Assembly: GCA_018398585.1 (NCBI GenBank) | Contig: JAGTTD010000011.1 | Coordinates: 11,389,846-11,453,845 of the forward strand | DNA: 64,000 bases | From: Simmondsia chinensis | Lineage: Eukaryota; Streptophyta; Magnoliopsida; Caryophyllales; Simmondsiaceae | Reading direction: 5' to 3' | Shown here: piece by piece, positions 45,389 to 56,168 of the stretch | How the letters are laid out: each line of letters begins with the position of its first letter | Numbering within the stretch: the first letter of the stretch is position 1 | Notes under the pieces: generated by a model | Told to the model about the DNA's origin: nothing | Seen by the model: only the letters and a program-made list of their open reading frames with translations | Database searches by the model: none | Position numbers and translations under genes: made by a program

Positions 45389-45581
45389 TATCTTTTGTAT
45401 TAGCCGTGAAGTAGTTTTGGCTTAGTTTTTCCGCCTTTTGTTAATGAAGTATAAGTAATGTGGCGTTGTACTTTGAAGAACTATTTAATGAAATACAAAG
45501 ATCTTTCTCTTCTCATCTCAATTCTATCTTCTTCCTCATCCCATACTCGATTCTCTTTGGTTATGATTTAAGATCATAACA
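45389..45581 (+). repeat. 3' LTR of Reina-1, second piece
   Basis: Starts with the tat duplication and continues cttttgtattagccgtgaag to gatttaagatcataaca at 45581. It aligns with 22674-22901 of the 5' LTR, except for a deletion of about 50 bp near 45425 where the 5' LTR has additional sequence. Confidence 0.88.
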
Positions 45582-46510
45582 CAAAACCATAGAGAGGTTA
45601 GCCAAAAAATCATCAAATAAGCAACCAAAGATTGAAAAATCATCCATAAACACTTCTATAAAATTTTTCACCATGTCAATAAAGATTGCCATCATACACC
45701 ATTGAAATGTGGCAGGAGCATTACATAATTCAAAAGACATTCTTTTGTAGGCAAAGGTACCATATTGACAAGTGAAAGTGGTCTTTTCTTGATCCTCAGG
45801 TGCTATGGAAATTTGGTTATATCTTGAGTAACCATCATGGAAACAGTAATAAGAATGGCCCGCAAGTTTTTATAACATTTGATCAACGAATGGTAAAAGA
45901 AAACTGTCTTTTCGGGCAGCATCATTGAGTTTCCAGTAATCTATAGATACCCTCCACCCTATGACGGTCCTAGTAGGGATGAGCCCATTGTTTTCATTTT
46001 CCACTATGTTTATCCCCATTTTATTTGGAACTACTTGTACTGGACTTACCCACAGACTATTAGATATGGGACAAATGATCTCGGTATCTAATTATTTGAC
46101 AACTTCTTTCCTTACCACCTCCTTCATAGTAGGGTTTAATCAACATTGTGGTTGCACGGTAGCCTTTAAAGTATCCTCCATGAGAATCTTATGCATACAT
46201 AAAGAAGGGCTAATTCCCTTGATATTTGAAAGGGCGCATCCGATGGCCGATTTATGCCCCCTTAGAACTCTAAGCGATCTTTCCTGTTCGACATTACCCA
46301 AAGATGCATTAATAATAACATGATAAGTGTTAGGATTGCTAAGATAAGCATACTTGAGATGAAACGGCAATGGCTTTAGCTCAAGATTTGGAGGCTCATC
46401 ATCCCTTTTTCTCTGCGGAGTTCCAATCACTTGCATATCCTCCACTCTTGCTTCATGGTGCGAATTGAAAAGTTCACAATCTTCTAGGTATTACACACAC
46501 TCTTATCAAT
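45582..46510 (-). pseudogene. pol: Athila-B RT, upstream piece
   Basis: Reading leftward, the spacer between protease and RT (EDMQVIGTPQ, PPNLELKPLPFH) lies near 46440-46380. The RT fingers follow, then the palm with a decayed GYLRYNQISIAPEDQEK-like segment near 45830 and EVFMDDFSIFG near 45650, in which both catalytic aspartates are intact. It is cut at 45582 by Reina-1 and continues at 22633. Several stops break the frame. Confidence 0.83.
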
Positions 46511-47176
46511 TCATTCTCAGTGTATTGAGCACGTCTCGGCTACCAAACTGTCTACAATATCAACCTCAAAATAAGAATCCATGTCAGTGGGGAATTTTAA
46601 AGCATTAAAAACATTGAAGATTACATGTTCAACTTGCACTCGTAAAATATGTTTTCTTTGTTGCACATCAATCAGGGTCCTTCTCGTAGTAAGGACGGGT
46701 CGGCCAAAAATAATAGGTATCTCGTGATCCTCTTCCATATCGAGTATTGTGAAATCAGTAGGGAAGATGAATTTGTCAACCTTCACTAAGACGTCTTCCA
46801 CCACACCTCTTGGACACTAGATCGATCTGTCCGCAAGTTGGAGATATACTGTAGTGGGCGTCACCTCTCCTAAGCTAAGCTTCCTAAACACAAAGAGCGG
46901 CATGAAATTAATGCATGCACCTAAATCACACAAAACTTTATCAAGGCTAATGGTGCTAATAGTGCAAGGTATAGTAAAACTCCCTAGATCTTTTAGCTTG
47001 AGAGGTAACTTCTTTTGAAGTATGGCACTACACTCTTCAGTTATTGCCACTACTTCAAATTCTCCCAACTTTTTTTTGTTGAACAAGATTTCTTTCATAA
47101 ATTTTGCGTACCAGAGCATCTGCTCCAACCTGTCCGCAAAAGGATCATTAATATGTAATAATTTAAAATTTTCCAA
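46511..47176 (-). pseudogene. pol: Athila-B protease
   Basis: Two open stretches (47176-46817 and 46804-46517) are split by a stop near 46815. The active site reads VLCDLGACINFMP, keeping D-x-G. IFGRPVLTTR is the decayed form of the ILGRPFLAT segment that ends the domain. The alignment with Athila-A 16512-16054 is close throughout. Confidence 0.82.
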
Positions 47177-48058
47177 AAATTTTACAAATTGTTAGTCCGC
47201 TTTTGTCTTTTTAAACGCTAAGGAAATGAGACATTTAGTTTATAGGGTTGAGGCTCAGCCCTTTTTGGTTCAACTTCATCTTGGATTTTTGTCCATTCCT
47301 CATTTTGAATTTCTTGGTTCGTGTCTATGGACATGGCAATTATGGGTTATTCATTTTGTGTGGTCTTGGTTGCCTGAATTGGTTCATTCAGAGCCTTCCC
47401 ACTTCTTAATTCAATTGCTTTAACATGCTTTCGGGGGTTAGTAACTGTGTTACTAGGCAAGGAACCTTGAGACCTTTCAGATGGTTGGTTTGAAATTTGT
47501 CCGATTTGGGTCTCAAGGTTTCGAATAGAAGTTCCTTGATTTAAAGTAGAAGCTTCTTGATTTCTAAGGTTTGTTCGGGTTTCTTGCATGCAACTTGTGG
47601 TTTCATGCATAAACTTGCTGAACATTTCTTCGAGATCAATTTTCTTTTCTAATGGTGGGTAAATGGGTTCTTTTGAATCCCTTGGTTACTCCACCCTTGG
47701 TTACTCCATAAAAAATTTGGGTGGTTCCTCCACCCTGGATTGTAAGTGTTGGAGTGCGGATTCTGTTGTGATTTTTGAAAATTTGAAACATAATTGGCTT
47801 GCTCGTGTTTTGATGAGGAAAAAGAGTTCCTTGTTTGACATTCTATACTTGCATGATTTCTTACAGAAAACTGACGTGTCGGCATTGGAGAATGAATGGC
47901 ATTAACACCTATGTTACCTAGTTATTTCTGAATCATTAAAAGTTGAGCGAATAACATTGTGAATGCATCTATTTCATGAATACCTACAGGTTTTTTTTGC
48001 ATTATTCGATTAGCTGTTCTTACATAGTTGTTGCTAGCCATTACCTCTAGCAACCCGT
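47177..48058 (-). pseudogene. gag: Athila-B gag, C-terminal part
   Basis: From 48058 leftward: a short MASNNYVRTANRIMQ-like piece, the zinc-knuckle region that here reads RQFSVRNHASIEC, so two cysteines of the CCHC are lost, then NYVSNFQKSQQNPHSNTYN and the RNQEAS-type repeats near 47540. A stretch to 47226 encodes the linker to protease. It is cut at 48058 by element E; the rest of gag is at 56169-56929. Confidence 0.82.
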
Positions 48059-49573
48059 TGATGTGTTTTTCTACGTCTATCAAAATTTAATATAAAATCC
48101 GATCTATTAAACACACCTAAATTGAAGTGTAGGGCGAGAGGGTGTCCAACCATAGGGACTAAGAGTACGTGAATTTAATCTATGATCTAAATTGATTTAA
48201 GGAAAAGTGATATTTTTGTGTTAATTAATCTAGAAACGACAATTAAACTAAAATAATCTACTACTAATCGGGGATGTGTATTAAATTGGAGCCTAGGGTT
48301 TCGAATCCATCATTAGCCAATTATTTTTGCATTAACTCTTAAGTTGGGATTATTGATTGTTACATGGGTAGTGGTTTAGGCTATAAGCTTCAACCTACTA
48401 AGGTAATGTTGTTAGTATTGTGTATTGACCCAATCTAACTAAAGCATAAGGCAAATAGGCTCTACTTAACGTATTGTTAATTATCACGTATTGACCCTAT
48501 ATAACTAAAGCATAGGGAAGATAGGCTTTAATTAACAATTCAGTTAATATTATTGCTTGGTTAATTAATCCTAAGGCTACAAGCACAAAGAATTAATTTA
48601 TAAACTCAATAATCATATCAATTGAATAGACAATAAAAATATAATACTTCAAAGTATTTATCTCAACTAAGCAAATTCATGTAAACAATTAAATTAACCC
48701 GAATTAAAAGCAAACAAAAGTAAAGGCTAAAATTTTGTCTAACCTCAGAGAGCAAGTTAGCTCTCCATCAAGGTTGATCTGGTGAAGGAGGAGATGAACG
48801 AACTCATGTCGGTCTTCATGCTAATTTTGCTCTCGTTCCAATTTAACGAACAATTAAAATAAAGAAAAATATAATATGAGAGAGAGAGAGAGAACAGGGG
48901 AATAGAGAGGCGGTGAAAGAGGCCGAGCCCCAGCGATGGCTCCCTAAAACAAGCTTAAATCCAGCCCCCAAAACCGACCGTCTGCGTCTTCTCTGAGCCC
49001 TACCAAAGCTGGGCTTGCGTGTTGGACTGGACTGGTGATGATGGGTCTGAGGTAGGTGACGGTGGGCTGTGCGTTTGGGCTTGAAGATGATAACTTTGGA
49101 CCGAGGTGTGAACAGGGTCTGAGCTGGTTGGTGGGCCGGAGCTGGACTAGGCAGTGGTGGATCTGGGCTATCGTGGGCCGAATGCAGGTGCCGGTGGTGA
49201 CGAGCAGGGGAGCTAGGCAGGAGGTTGGGCCTACGCTGCTGTTGGTGTTGTTGGGCTGTTCGTGGCTGGTGGTGAGCTGTCGTTGGGCTGGGCTGGTGTT
49301 AAGCTGGAGGTAGGGGATGATGAACAGTGCGGCTCGGGTGCTGTAGCAGTGAGGGTCGAGCTTTTACGTTCTTGTCCCGAATCTCGATTGACTTGATTTA
49401 ATTGTTTACGCATCGAATTTGACTTATTTGCACCAAAATTTGACAATTTTCGGTACTTTAATTTCAAACCGGCAAAACATAAAAATTGCCAAAATAAGTG
49501 TAGAACTATAATTAAATAGGTGCAAAATAATTAAAAATAACAATTAAAAGATGCGTAAATATGAGACGCATCA
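48059..49573 (-). repeat. 3' LTR of element E
   Basis: This 1.5-kb repeat aligns with 54594-56168. It includes an (AG)n run near 48877-48895 and a GC-rich block (about 49000-49360) that yields open frames on both strands (49056-49313 and 49231-49467). These are low-complexity, Pro/Ser-rich readings and not credible genes. Confidence 0.88.
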
Positions 49574-49588
49574 ACACCCCCACACCTA
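49574..49588 (-). other. Polypurine tract of element E
   Basis: The minus strand reads aggtgtgggggtgt directly before the TGATGCGTCTC start of the 3' LTR. Confidence 0.78.
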
Positions 49589-51059
49589 ATCTTTGCTAGT
49601 CCTTGAGCAAAGCATGGAATAGACAAAATGACTTGAGTGACCAACTACCCCAACCATCTCAACCTTCACCCGGTTTTCCGAGATTAAAACCTATATTACA
49701 ATTCAAGACAAGACTAAATCAATTAGAGCATTCTCCAATTCCATGAATTTAGATGATTAAACTTCAAAACTCGTCATAGAATTTCATTAACCTTGTATCA
49801 ACTAATAGGGACTACTCAAGCAATTTAAGCGCACAAGTGAAAGTGATTAGGATTTCATGCCACAAAATCTCTTCAAATTCTCGTTCCCAACCAAATATAT
49901 AAAGGTTTTGTGCACCCATACCATTGAATCACCCAAATATATGCCTATACATAGAGAAATTTTAAGTGGCATATGAGTGACCACTTTACAACATTCTGAC
50001 CTCAGTATAGCACAAAAGAAACTTCGTTGTTATTTTTTTATTTTATTTTTATTATACATGGTAAGGACGCGAGGGGGGGGGGGGGGGTGGTTTAAACCCC
50101 ACAAACTCCTCAATTAAGAGGCCTACAAGCAAGGCAAGTGGGAATCGAACCCGGGACCTCCTGAATGGGTGCCGGCTATGCAAACCACTATGCCAACGCC
50201 CTAATGGGCACTTTTTTGTTATGAATGTATACCAGTTTTCACCTTTTCTTTTTCTTTTGGAGGAAACCATTTTTTCTTCTTTTTTTTTTCTTTTCATTTT
50301 TTTCCCTTTTTGTTTCCTCTTTCTTTTCTGTCCATTTTTGGACTCTTTCTTTTTTTAAATACGTACTTCATCATTGCAATTGATATTGACCAACCAGTAC
50401 TTTACATAACATCTAGGGCAAGGATTAGGATGAGCCAATAGGACAGGCTTGCAAAACTCAAAATATATAAGGCTGCTTACTCAAATTCTTCAGATTTTCC
50501 GCAACATGAAAAACCTGTGCTCAGTGAATATGTGAGCGGCATGAGTAGAACCCATTAATATCAACAATAATCAACAATACTCATTAACAAGTATGAAGTA
50601 GAATCATTTAATTTCATGGAATTAAGAGAACGAAATAAACAACTAATCCCACTGTCATCATAACATAAGCGTCGATCAAGGAAAACTTGGCTAAACGGCA
50701 ATAATGCACGCTCATAATGCACAAAAAGATGTTCAAAATTTTAAAAATTCGACCAAAAATGGGCACATGCAAATGAGCCTCACCCCCACACCTAAATCAT
50801 GCATTGTCCTTAATGCAACAACATCAATCATTAAAGCACAAAAGATAGGTGAGATGGAGCAATACAACCTGACGAGATGGCGGGAACATGTATATATGAC
50901 TCCTTCAACACGGGACAAGAACCTGAAAAGAGAGAAAACAAGCCTCGAAGCAACTAATTAGGTCAAAACTGAATTAAAACAAGAAATAACAAACCTAGGT
51001 TGCCTCCTAGGAGCGCAAAGTTTTACGCCTTCAGCTAGGCGCAATGGGTCCAGCGAAGA
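49589..51059 (-). other. Element E 3' noncoding region
   Basis: Apart from the SINE at 50034-50215 and the ggttgcctcctaggag motif near 51000 (the family's GGAGGCAACC signal), I see no gene. A T/C-rich tract runs over 50225-50360. The 50704-50961 frames are not recognisable. Confidence 0.6.
50034..50215 (-). mobile_element. tRNA-headed SINE
   Basis: On the minus strand, gcgttggcatagtggtttgc carries an A box (ggcatagtgg, about 50185-50194), and cgggttcgattcccac carries a B box (about 50141-50153). The spacing of about 35 nt is normal for a tRNA. A body with cttgtaggcctcttaattga follows, then a C-rich run complementary to the G-run at 50073-50087 and an A-rich tail. The heptamer ttgttat at 50027-50033 and 50216-50222 may be the target duplication. 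The B box is perfect, which suggests a relatively young copy. Confidence 0.72.
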
Positions 51060-51809
51060 TCAAGTAATGGCATCAACCAAAGAAGCAACTTCACTGAGCT
51101 CACCTAAAACAACATCTACAGCACAATCAGAGGTGTCACACGTGATTTCAGGAGGGAGAGAGCAGTCGAATGGATGCCTAATGGGAGCAGCAAAAAGTGT
51201 AGATCGATGCTTATGAACAGCTTCCAACCAAGACTCATCGAGCTCAACTGATCTGTCCTTAGTTAGTACACTAGTCAATGGTCTAGTCAACTTCCCACGG
51301 TCCTTAAGGAATCTCTTATAGAAACTCGCATAACCTAGAAAGTCTCTAACTTGCTTCACACTTGGGGGAGGGGGCGAGTTCACATTCAAATCTATCGTAG
51401 CTCGATCAACCTCAATACCCTCCCTAGACAACCTATGGCCTAGTACAATTTCCTCCTGAACCATAACATCGTGATTCTTCTCCCAACCTAAGACTTCTTT
51501 CATGTCCGGGTTTAATCTTTGTTGCATCTCTTTAGAAGGTTTTGCATTCTCATCATGGGAGTCGCTAACTAGGGAAGAGGAGAGTGTTTGGTCCACCAAA
51601 TCATCAACAATATCCACACAAAAACACTTTGACTCATCCTCACTAGTGGGTGACGTTAAAGCCTTGAAAATATTTAATTTGATAGTCATGTTTGCAAAGC
51701 TAACATCCATTACCCCAGATCTATAATTGATGGTATCATTGGCCGTCGCTAAGAAAGGCCGACCTAGAAAGACAGGGATATGGTTTTTTGGATGACTAGA
51801 AGGTTCCAT
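51060..51809 (-). pseudogene. pol: Element E: protease end fused in frame to RT connection and RNase H start
   Basis: A 249-residue open frame begins with FLGRPFLAT, the end of the protease, and passes through a spacer to QQRLNPDMKEV, the start of RT. It then jumps to LGWEKNHDVMVQEEIVLGH, which in complete elements lies after the RT active site. About 200 residues, including both catalytic motifs, are missing, yet the frame is kept. FLGYASFYKRFLKD and an RNase H start (ITCDTSDCAV) follow, after which it ends in an unrelated tail SEVASLVDAIT. It cannot have RT activity. It overlaps the protease frame by 46 bp in another phase. Confidence 0.82.
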
Positions 51810-52252
51810 GTCAGGACAAGAAAATCAGCTAGAAACATGGCTTTGTCTACCTTCATTGGTACATTAATCAGCTCACCATGAGGAATCCTAGTTGATCTAT
51901 CTGCTAATTGCAAGGTTACCATGGTGGTTTGCAACTCTCCCAGGCCTAACTTCTCATAAACCAAGTAAGGAATTATGTTGACACTCGCTCCTAAGTCCAG
52001 TAAGGCTTTATAGATTGGGTAGTCTCCAAGTGAATAAGAGATGGTGGGGACACCAGGATCTTTGTACTTAACTGGAGTGTCACACTTCAGAATAGAGCTC
52101 ACTTGCTTGGCTAAAAACACTTTTTTAGGCGAATGTGCTCTAGATCGCCTCTTTTGGTTCAGTAGATCCTTAATGAACTTCACATAGGCCGGGATCTGTT
52201 TAATTGCATCAAGAAGGGGAATGTTAATCTTTACTTGCCTAAATGTCTCCAA
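51764..52252 (-). pseudogene. pol: Element E aspartic protease
   Basis: The open frame of 162 residues starts METFRQVKINIPLLDAIKQI, a conserved approach to the protease in Athila/Tat gag-pol. The active site LLDLGASVNIIP keeps the D-x-G-A core. It shifts frame near 51800, and the final GRPF segment is in the next frame. The protease would normally cut the polyprotein. Everything up to the shift looks well preserved compared with the copies in Athila-A and Athila-B. Confidence 0.8.
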
Positions 52253-52267
52253 AATGTCTTCCCACTT

Positions 52268-53967
52268 CTAGTCCCTCCCATTTGGACGTGGTGCAACTAA
52301 AGCCTGGGGGAAGGGTACTCTAGGTTCATATGAGGAAGGAAGATCAGAGGTCCTAAGAATGGGAGAAGGGTGCATGACCTCATCGGTCTCCTTCTCTCTT
52401 TTCTTATTCTTCTCTTCTTCCTCAACACTCGTGGATATTTCACTCTCAGCACTCACCCCATTGTCAACCTCCGTCCCACTTTTTAACACTGTACTGGATT
52501 TTGCTTGTTCTTGACGGGGAGGATAGTTTTCTTGAACTAACCTCACATAGTTCCTAGGGTTCACTTCAGCTTGGCTAGGGAGTCTTCCCTCATCTCTCCT
52601 ACTCAAAGCATTAGCTAGTTGACCTATTTGGGTTTCTAGCTTTGCAATCGATTGTGTATGGGAGTGGAGGAGTTGGGAATTAACTTCTAAACCTTCAGTG
52701 CACTCAAAACCTTCTCTTCAAAATTCGAATTAGAGTTCAAATTAGGAGGTTGAGAGTAGTTAGAAGCATACCCTTGCGGTTGAAAACCGATAGGCCAAGG
52801 CATTCCAGATTGTTGAGGTCGTGGGTTCTGTTATTGTGGCATAAACTGTCCTTCTCCACCTTGCCTCCAGGAGAAGTTAGGGTGGTTTCTCCAGCCCGGA
52901 TTGTACGTGTAAAAGTATGGGTTGTTTCATGAGAATCCTTGGGCTGCATTGACTTGTTCCTCCGACCACTCCACATAAGGTGAAGCAGAGGGGTAGTCAT
53001 GTGTAGAATGAGAGACACTAGAGCATGAAGAGCAAGCACTATGCATATTTGAAACATGAGACACGTTAGGTACAGTAGAGGGGGCCAGTGTCATCTTAAA
53101 TAAGGAAGCTAACTGCTCTACGGAAGAGGCAAGAGAGTCTACTTTCTTATCTAAGATGGAGGTGTGAGCAATCTCATTTACTCCTCTATTTAACCTAGTA
53201 GCATTAAGAGGTGCATGTGCAGCAGATTGTTGTGAATTCTCATTCAAAAGTTCAAGTAGTTTCCACGCCTCATCCTCATTCTTCCTAAGGAATTGACCAT
53301 TGCATGGGGCATCAACAGTGTGTCGACACTTCTCGTTTAATCCATAATAGAAATTTTGGACTAGTTGCCATTTAGGGATTGCATGATGTGGACAAGCTCG
53401 TAAGAGTTCCCTAAACCTAGCCCAACTCTCGTGAAACTCTTCAATAGGAAGTTGGGCGAAGGTGTTAATAGCTATCCTAGCAGTGTTAGTCTTACTAATG
53501 GGATAGAATTTCTTAAGAAATTCTTGTTTCATTTAAGTCCAGGTACTAATCGTCCCACTAGGTAAGGTACCTAACCAATACTTAGTCTTTTCCTTTAAAG
53601 AGAAAGGAAAGAGGCGAAGTAAGATGGCGTCATCACTAACGTTAGGAATCCTGAAGGTTGAGCAAACCTCCATAAAACTGTCCAAATGCGTGTACGGGTT
53701 CTCATTACCTAAGCCGTGGAATGAAGGAAGCATTTGTATAGTATGTGGCTTAAGCTTGAACTGATGGGCTACGGGTGGCAACCTAATGCAAGACGGTGAG
53801 GCGTATGTAGTCGGAGTAAAGTAGTCCATAAGTGTACGCGGTTGTTGTTCGTCAACCATTACGGTTTGTGCTCGGTGTTGGGCTCTAAGGTCTCTTAAAG
53901 TTCTTTCAATTTCAGAGTCGAATCTAGTGAAGTCCAGAGACAAAGAACGACGATCGTGCATGAACAA
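52268..53967 (-). pseudogene. gag: Element E gag
   Basis: Gag is nearly complete but interrupted. The first open frame (53967-53533) contains RTLMDYFTP and HLDSFMEVCSTFRIPNVS, then DDAILLRLFPFSLKEKTKYW. A single stop at about 53534 separates it from 53532-52927, with EEFHESWARFRELLRACPHH and a decayed knuckle CSSCSSVSHSTHDY (last Cys lost). Further frames (53057-52737, 52606-52268) cover the Asn/Pro-rich linker and an acidic segment to the protease. I put the start at the Met at 53967, directly after the SINE flank. Few lesions separate this from an intact frame. Confidence 0.82.
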
Positions 53968-53973
53968 TTAACC

Positions 53974-53989
53974 ACACGAAGCAAGTAAA
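53974..53989. repeat. Left target-site duplication of SINE copy 2
   Basis: The 16-mer acacgaagcaagtaaa is found at 53974-53989 and again, identically, at 54229-54244. Confidence 0.9.
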
Positions 53990-54228
53990 AAGGAACATAC
54001 CCAGTGCCTCAAGGGCTCCCGACTACGCAGGGTCTGGGGGGGTGGATGTACGCAGCCCTCCCCCTTCAGGGTGTAACCTGAAGAGAGGCTGTTTCCCAAT
54101 GCCCCCAACCTGAGGGTGAGGACTTCCCAGGTGGTTACCCATCCTGGTACTACTCTCGCCCAAGCACGCTTAATTTCGGAGTTCTAATGGAATCCGGTGA
54201 TAGCGTGTTGGTGCCCTCTTTGCTGTTA
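53990..54228 (-). mobile_element. 5S rRNA-headed SINE, copy 2
   Basis: 239 bp flanked by a perfect 16-bp target duplication, the hallmark of LINE-driven insertion. On the minus strand it starts near 54228 with gcaaagagggcaccaaca, then a 5S-like segment including aaattaagcgtgcttgggc and gatgggtaaccacctggga. The body follows with gaaacagcctctcttcagg, gagggctgcgtacatcc and ccagaccctgcgtag, and it ends aggcactgggtatgttcc plus a T run. Copy 1 at 40961-41209 has the same head, body and tail, so this is a family and not a chance junction. It lies in the 5' leader of element E. Confidence 0.88.
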
Positions 54229-54244
54229 ACACGAAGCAAGTAAA

Positions 54245-54570
54245 TTAAAAAATTAAATAAGCAAAACAAATAAAACAGATGAAAAAAAATACTAAAAAAA
54301 AAACAGATAACAAGATACCCTAAAATCTACTTATGCACGAAAATCACAAGAAAAATAAAGCTAATAAAAGAAAATAATTTTTATTTTATTTTTGAAAAAG
54401 AGACAATAACGATTAAAGAGAATTAAAAATTAAAAATCCTAAATTAAGAATCAAATTAAGATTTCAAATCCTAGGTTGAAAAATAAAATAAAATAATTTA
54501 AAATTAAAGAAGAAATTGAAAGTTAAAAATCAAAGGAAATCACAAAAATAAAATCATGAACGTTGCCTTG
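54245..54570 (-). other. Element E 5' leader
   Basis: A-rich noncoding sequence between gag (with its SINE) and the PBS. No reading frame or repeat stands out. Confidence 0.6.
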
Positions 54571-54588
54571 TCCCTGGCAACATGCCAA
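54571..54588 (-). other. Primer-binding site of element E
   Basis: The minus strand reads ttggcatgttgccaggga a few bases after the 5' LTR end. It is similar to the TGGC-GTTGCC-GGGA site of the Athila copies. Confidence 0.75.
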
Positions 54589-54593
54589 AATCT

Positions 54594-56168
54594 TGATGTG
54601 TTTTTCTATATCTATCAAAATTTAATATAAAACTCTATCTATTAAACACGCATAAATTGAATTGTAGGGCGAGAGGTAGTCGAGCCACAGGGACTAAGAG
54701 TGTGTAAATTTAATCTATGATCTAAATTGATTTAAGAAAAAGTGATATTTTTGTGTTAATTAATATAGAAATGACAATTAAATTAAAATAATCTACTACT
54801 ACTTGGGGATGTGTATTAAATTGGAGCCTAGGGTTTCAAATCCATCATTAACCAATTATTTTTGCGTTAACTCTTAAATTGGGATTATTGATTGTTACAC
54901 GTGTAGTGGCTTAGGCTACAAGCTTCAACCTACTAAGGTAATGTTGTTAGTATTACATAATGACCCTATCTAACTAAAGCATAAGGAAAATAGGCTCTAC
55001 CTAACGTATTGTTAATTATCACGAATTGATCCTTTCTAACTAAAGCATAGGGAAGATAGGCTTTAATTAACAATTCAGTTAATACTATTGCTTGGTTAAT
55101 TAATTCTAAGGCTACAAGCACAAAGAATTAATTTATAAATATCAATATCAATAATTAAAGGTTGCAAACTCAATAATCATATCAATTGAATAGACAATAA
55201 AAATATAATACTTCAAAGTATTTATCTCAACCAAGCAATTCATGTCAACAATCAAATTAACCCGAATTAAAAGTAAACAAAAGTAAAGGCTAAGATTTCA
55301 TCTAACCCCAGAGAGCAAGTTAGCTCTCCATCAAGGATGATCCGGTGACGGAGGAGATGACCAAACTCATGTCGGTCTTCACCCTAATTTCGCTCTCGTT
55401 CCAATTTAACAAACAATTAAAATAAAGAAAAATATAATATGAGAGAGAGAGAGAGAACAGGGTAACAGAGAGGCGGTGAAAGAGGCCGAGCCCCGACGAT
55501 GCGTCCCCAAGCTTAAATCCACCCCCCAAAACCAACCTTCTGTGTCTTCTTCGAGCCCTACCGAATCTGGGCTTGAGTGTTGGACTGGGTTGGTGATGAT
55601 GGGCCTAAGATTGGTTTGGTGTGGAGGTCGTGTCGGGCAGACAAATTTGGGTTGGAGGTAGGTGACGGTGGGCTGTGCGTTTGGGCTTGAAGATGATGAC
55701 TTTGGGCTGAGGTGTGAACAGGGTCTGAGCTGGTTGATGGGCCGGAGCTAGACTGGGCAGTGGTGGATCTGGGCTGTCGTGGGCCGGATGCAGGTGCCGG
55801 TGGTGACGAGCAGGGGAGATGGGCTGGAGGTTGGGCCTGCACTGCTGTTGGTTTTGTTGGGCTGTTCGTGGCTAGTGGTGGGCTGTCGTTGGCCTGGGCT
55901 GGAGGTAGGGGATGTTGAACGTTGCGGCTCGGGTACTATAGCAGTGCGGGTCGAGCTTTTACGTTCTTGTCCCCAATCTCGATTGACTTGATTTAATTGT
56001 TTACGCATCAAATTTGACTTATTTGCACCAAAATTTGATAATTTTCAAAACTTTAATTTCAATCCTGCTAAACATAAAAATTGCCAAAATGAGTGTAGAA
56101 CTATAATTAAATAGGTACAAAATAATTAAAAATAACAATTAAAAGATGTGTAAATATGAGACGCATCA
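54594..56168 (-). repeat. 5' LTR of element E
   Basis: 1,575 bp with ends tgatgtgtttttc at the left and gacgcatca at the right. It aligns along its full length with 48059-49573, with small insertions near 55140-55170 and 55600-55650. It has the same (AG)n run near 55440 and the GC-rich block near 55560-55960. The Pro-rich frames 55558-55842 and 55748-56011 are shadows of that block. Confidence 0.88.

Larger units (their letters stand above)
22634..45581 (+). mobile_element. Reina-1: Ty3-gypsy chromovirus, expanded to 22.9 kb by nested insertions
   Basis: The 5' LTR (22634-22901) and the split 3' LTR (29618-29658 plus 45389-45581) bound a gag-protease-RT-RNase H-integrase-chromodomain polyprotein remnant on the plus strand. 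The caaaa duplication is at 22629-22633 and 45582-45586. After removal of the solo copia LTR (25148-27398) and the CACTA element (29659-45388), the element is about 5 kb with LTRs of about 270 bp, which fits small Reina-type chromoviruses. Reading frames contain many stops. Confidence 0.88.
48059..56168 (-). mobile_element. Element E: internally deleted Athila/Tat-type retrotransposon (8.1 kb)
   Basis: The LTRs lie at 48059-49573 and 54594-56168, with TG...CA ends (tgatgcgtctcat... on the minus strand). A PBS at 54571-54587 and a polypurine tract at 49574-49588 adjoin them. Gag and protease are largely retained (53967-51764), but most of RT, part of RNase H and all of integrase are gone. The element interrupts Athila-B gag between tagcaac and tatgcttc. 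The expected 5-bp duplication is poor (cccgt versus cgagt). It carries a tRNA-headed SINE and a 5S-headed SINE. The family differs from Athila-A, -B and -P in LTR and gag sequence. Confidence 0.87.

Noticed and set aside
49231..49467. Pro/Thr/Ser-rich frame in element E LTR (also 55558-56011)
   Set aside because: It comes from a GC-rich low-complexity block and the reading frames differ between the two LTRs.
53990..54228. Cassandra-type TRIM, whose LTRs carry 5S sequence
   Set aside because: There are no LTR pairs, PBS or polypurine tract around either copy; the 16-bp duplication and the cactgggtatgtt tail fit a SINE.
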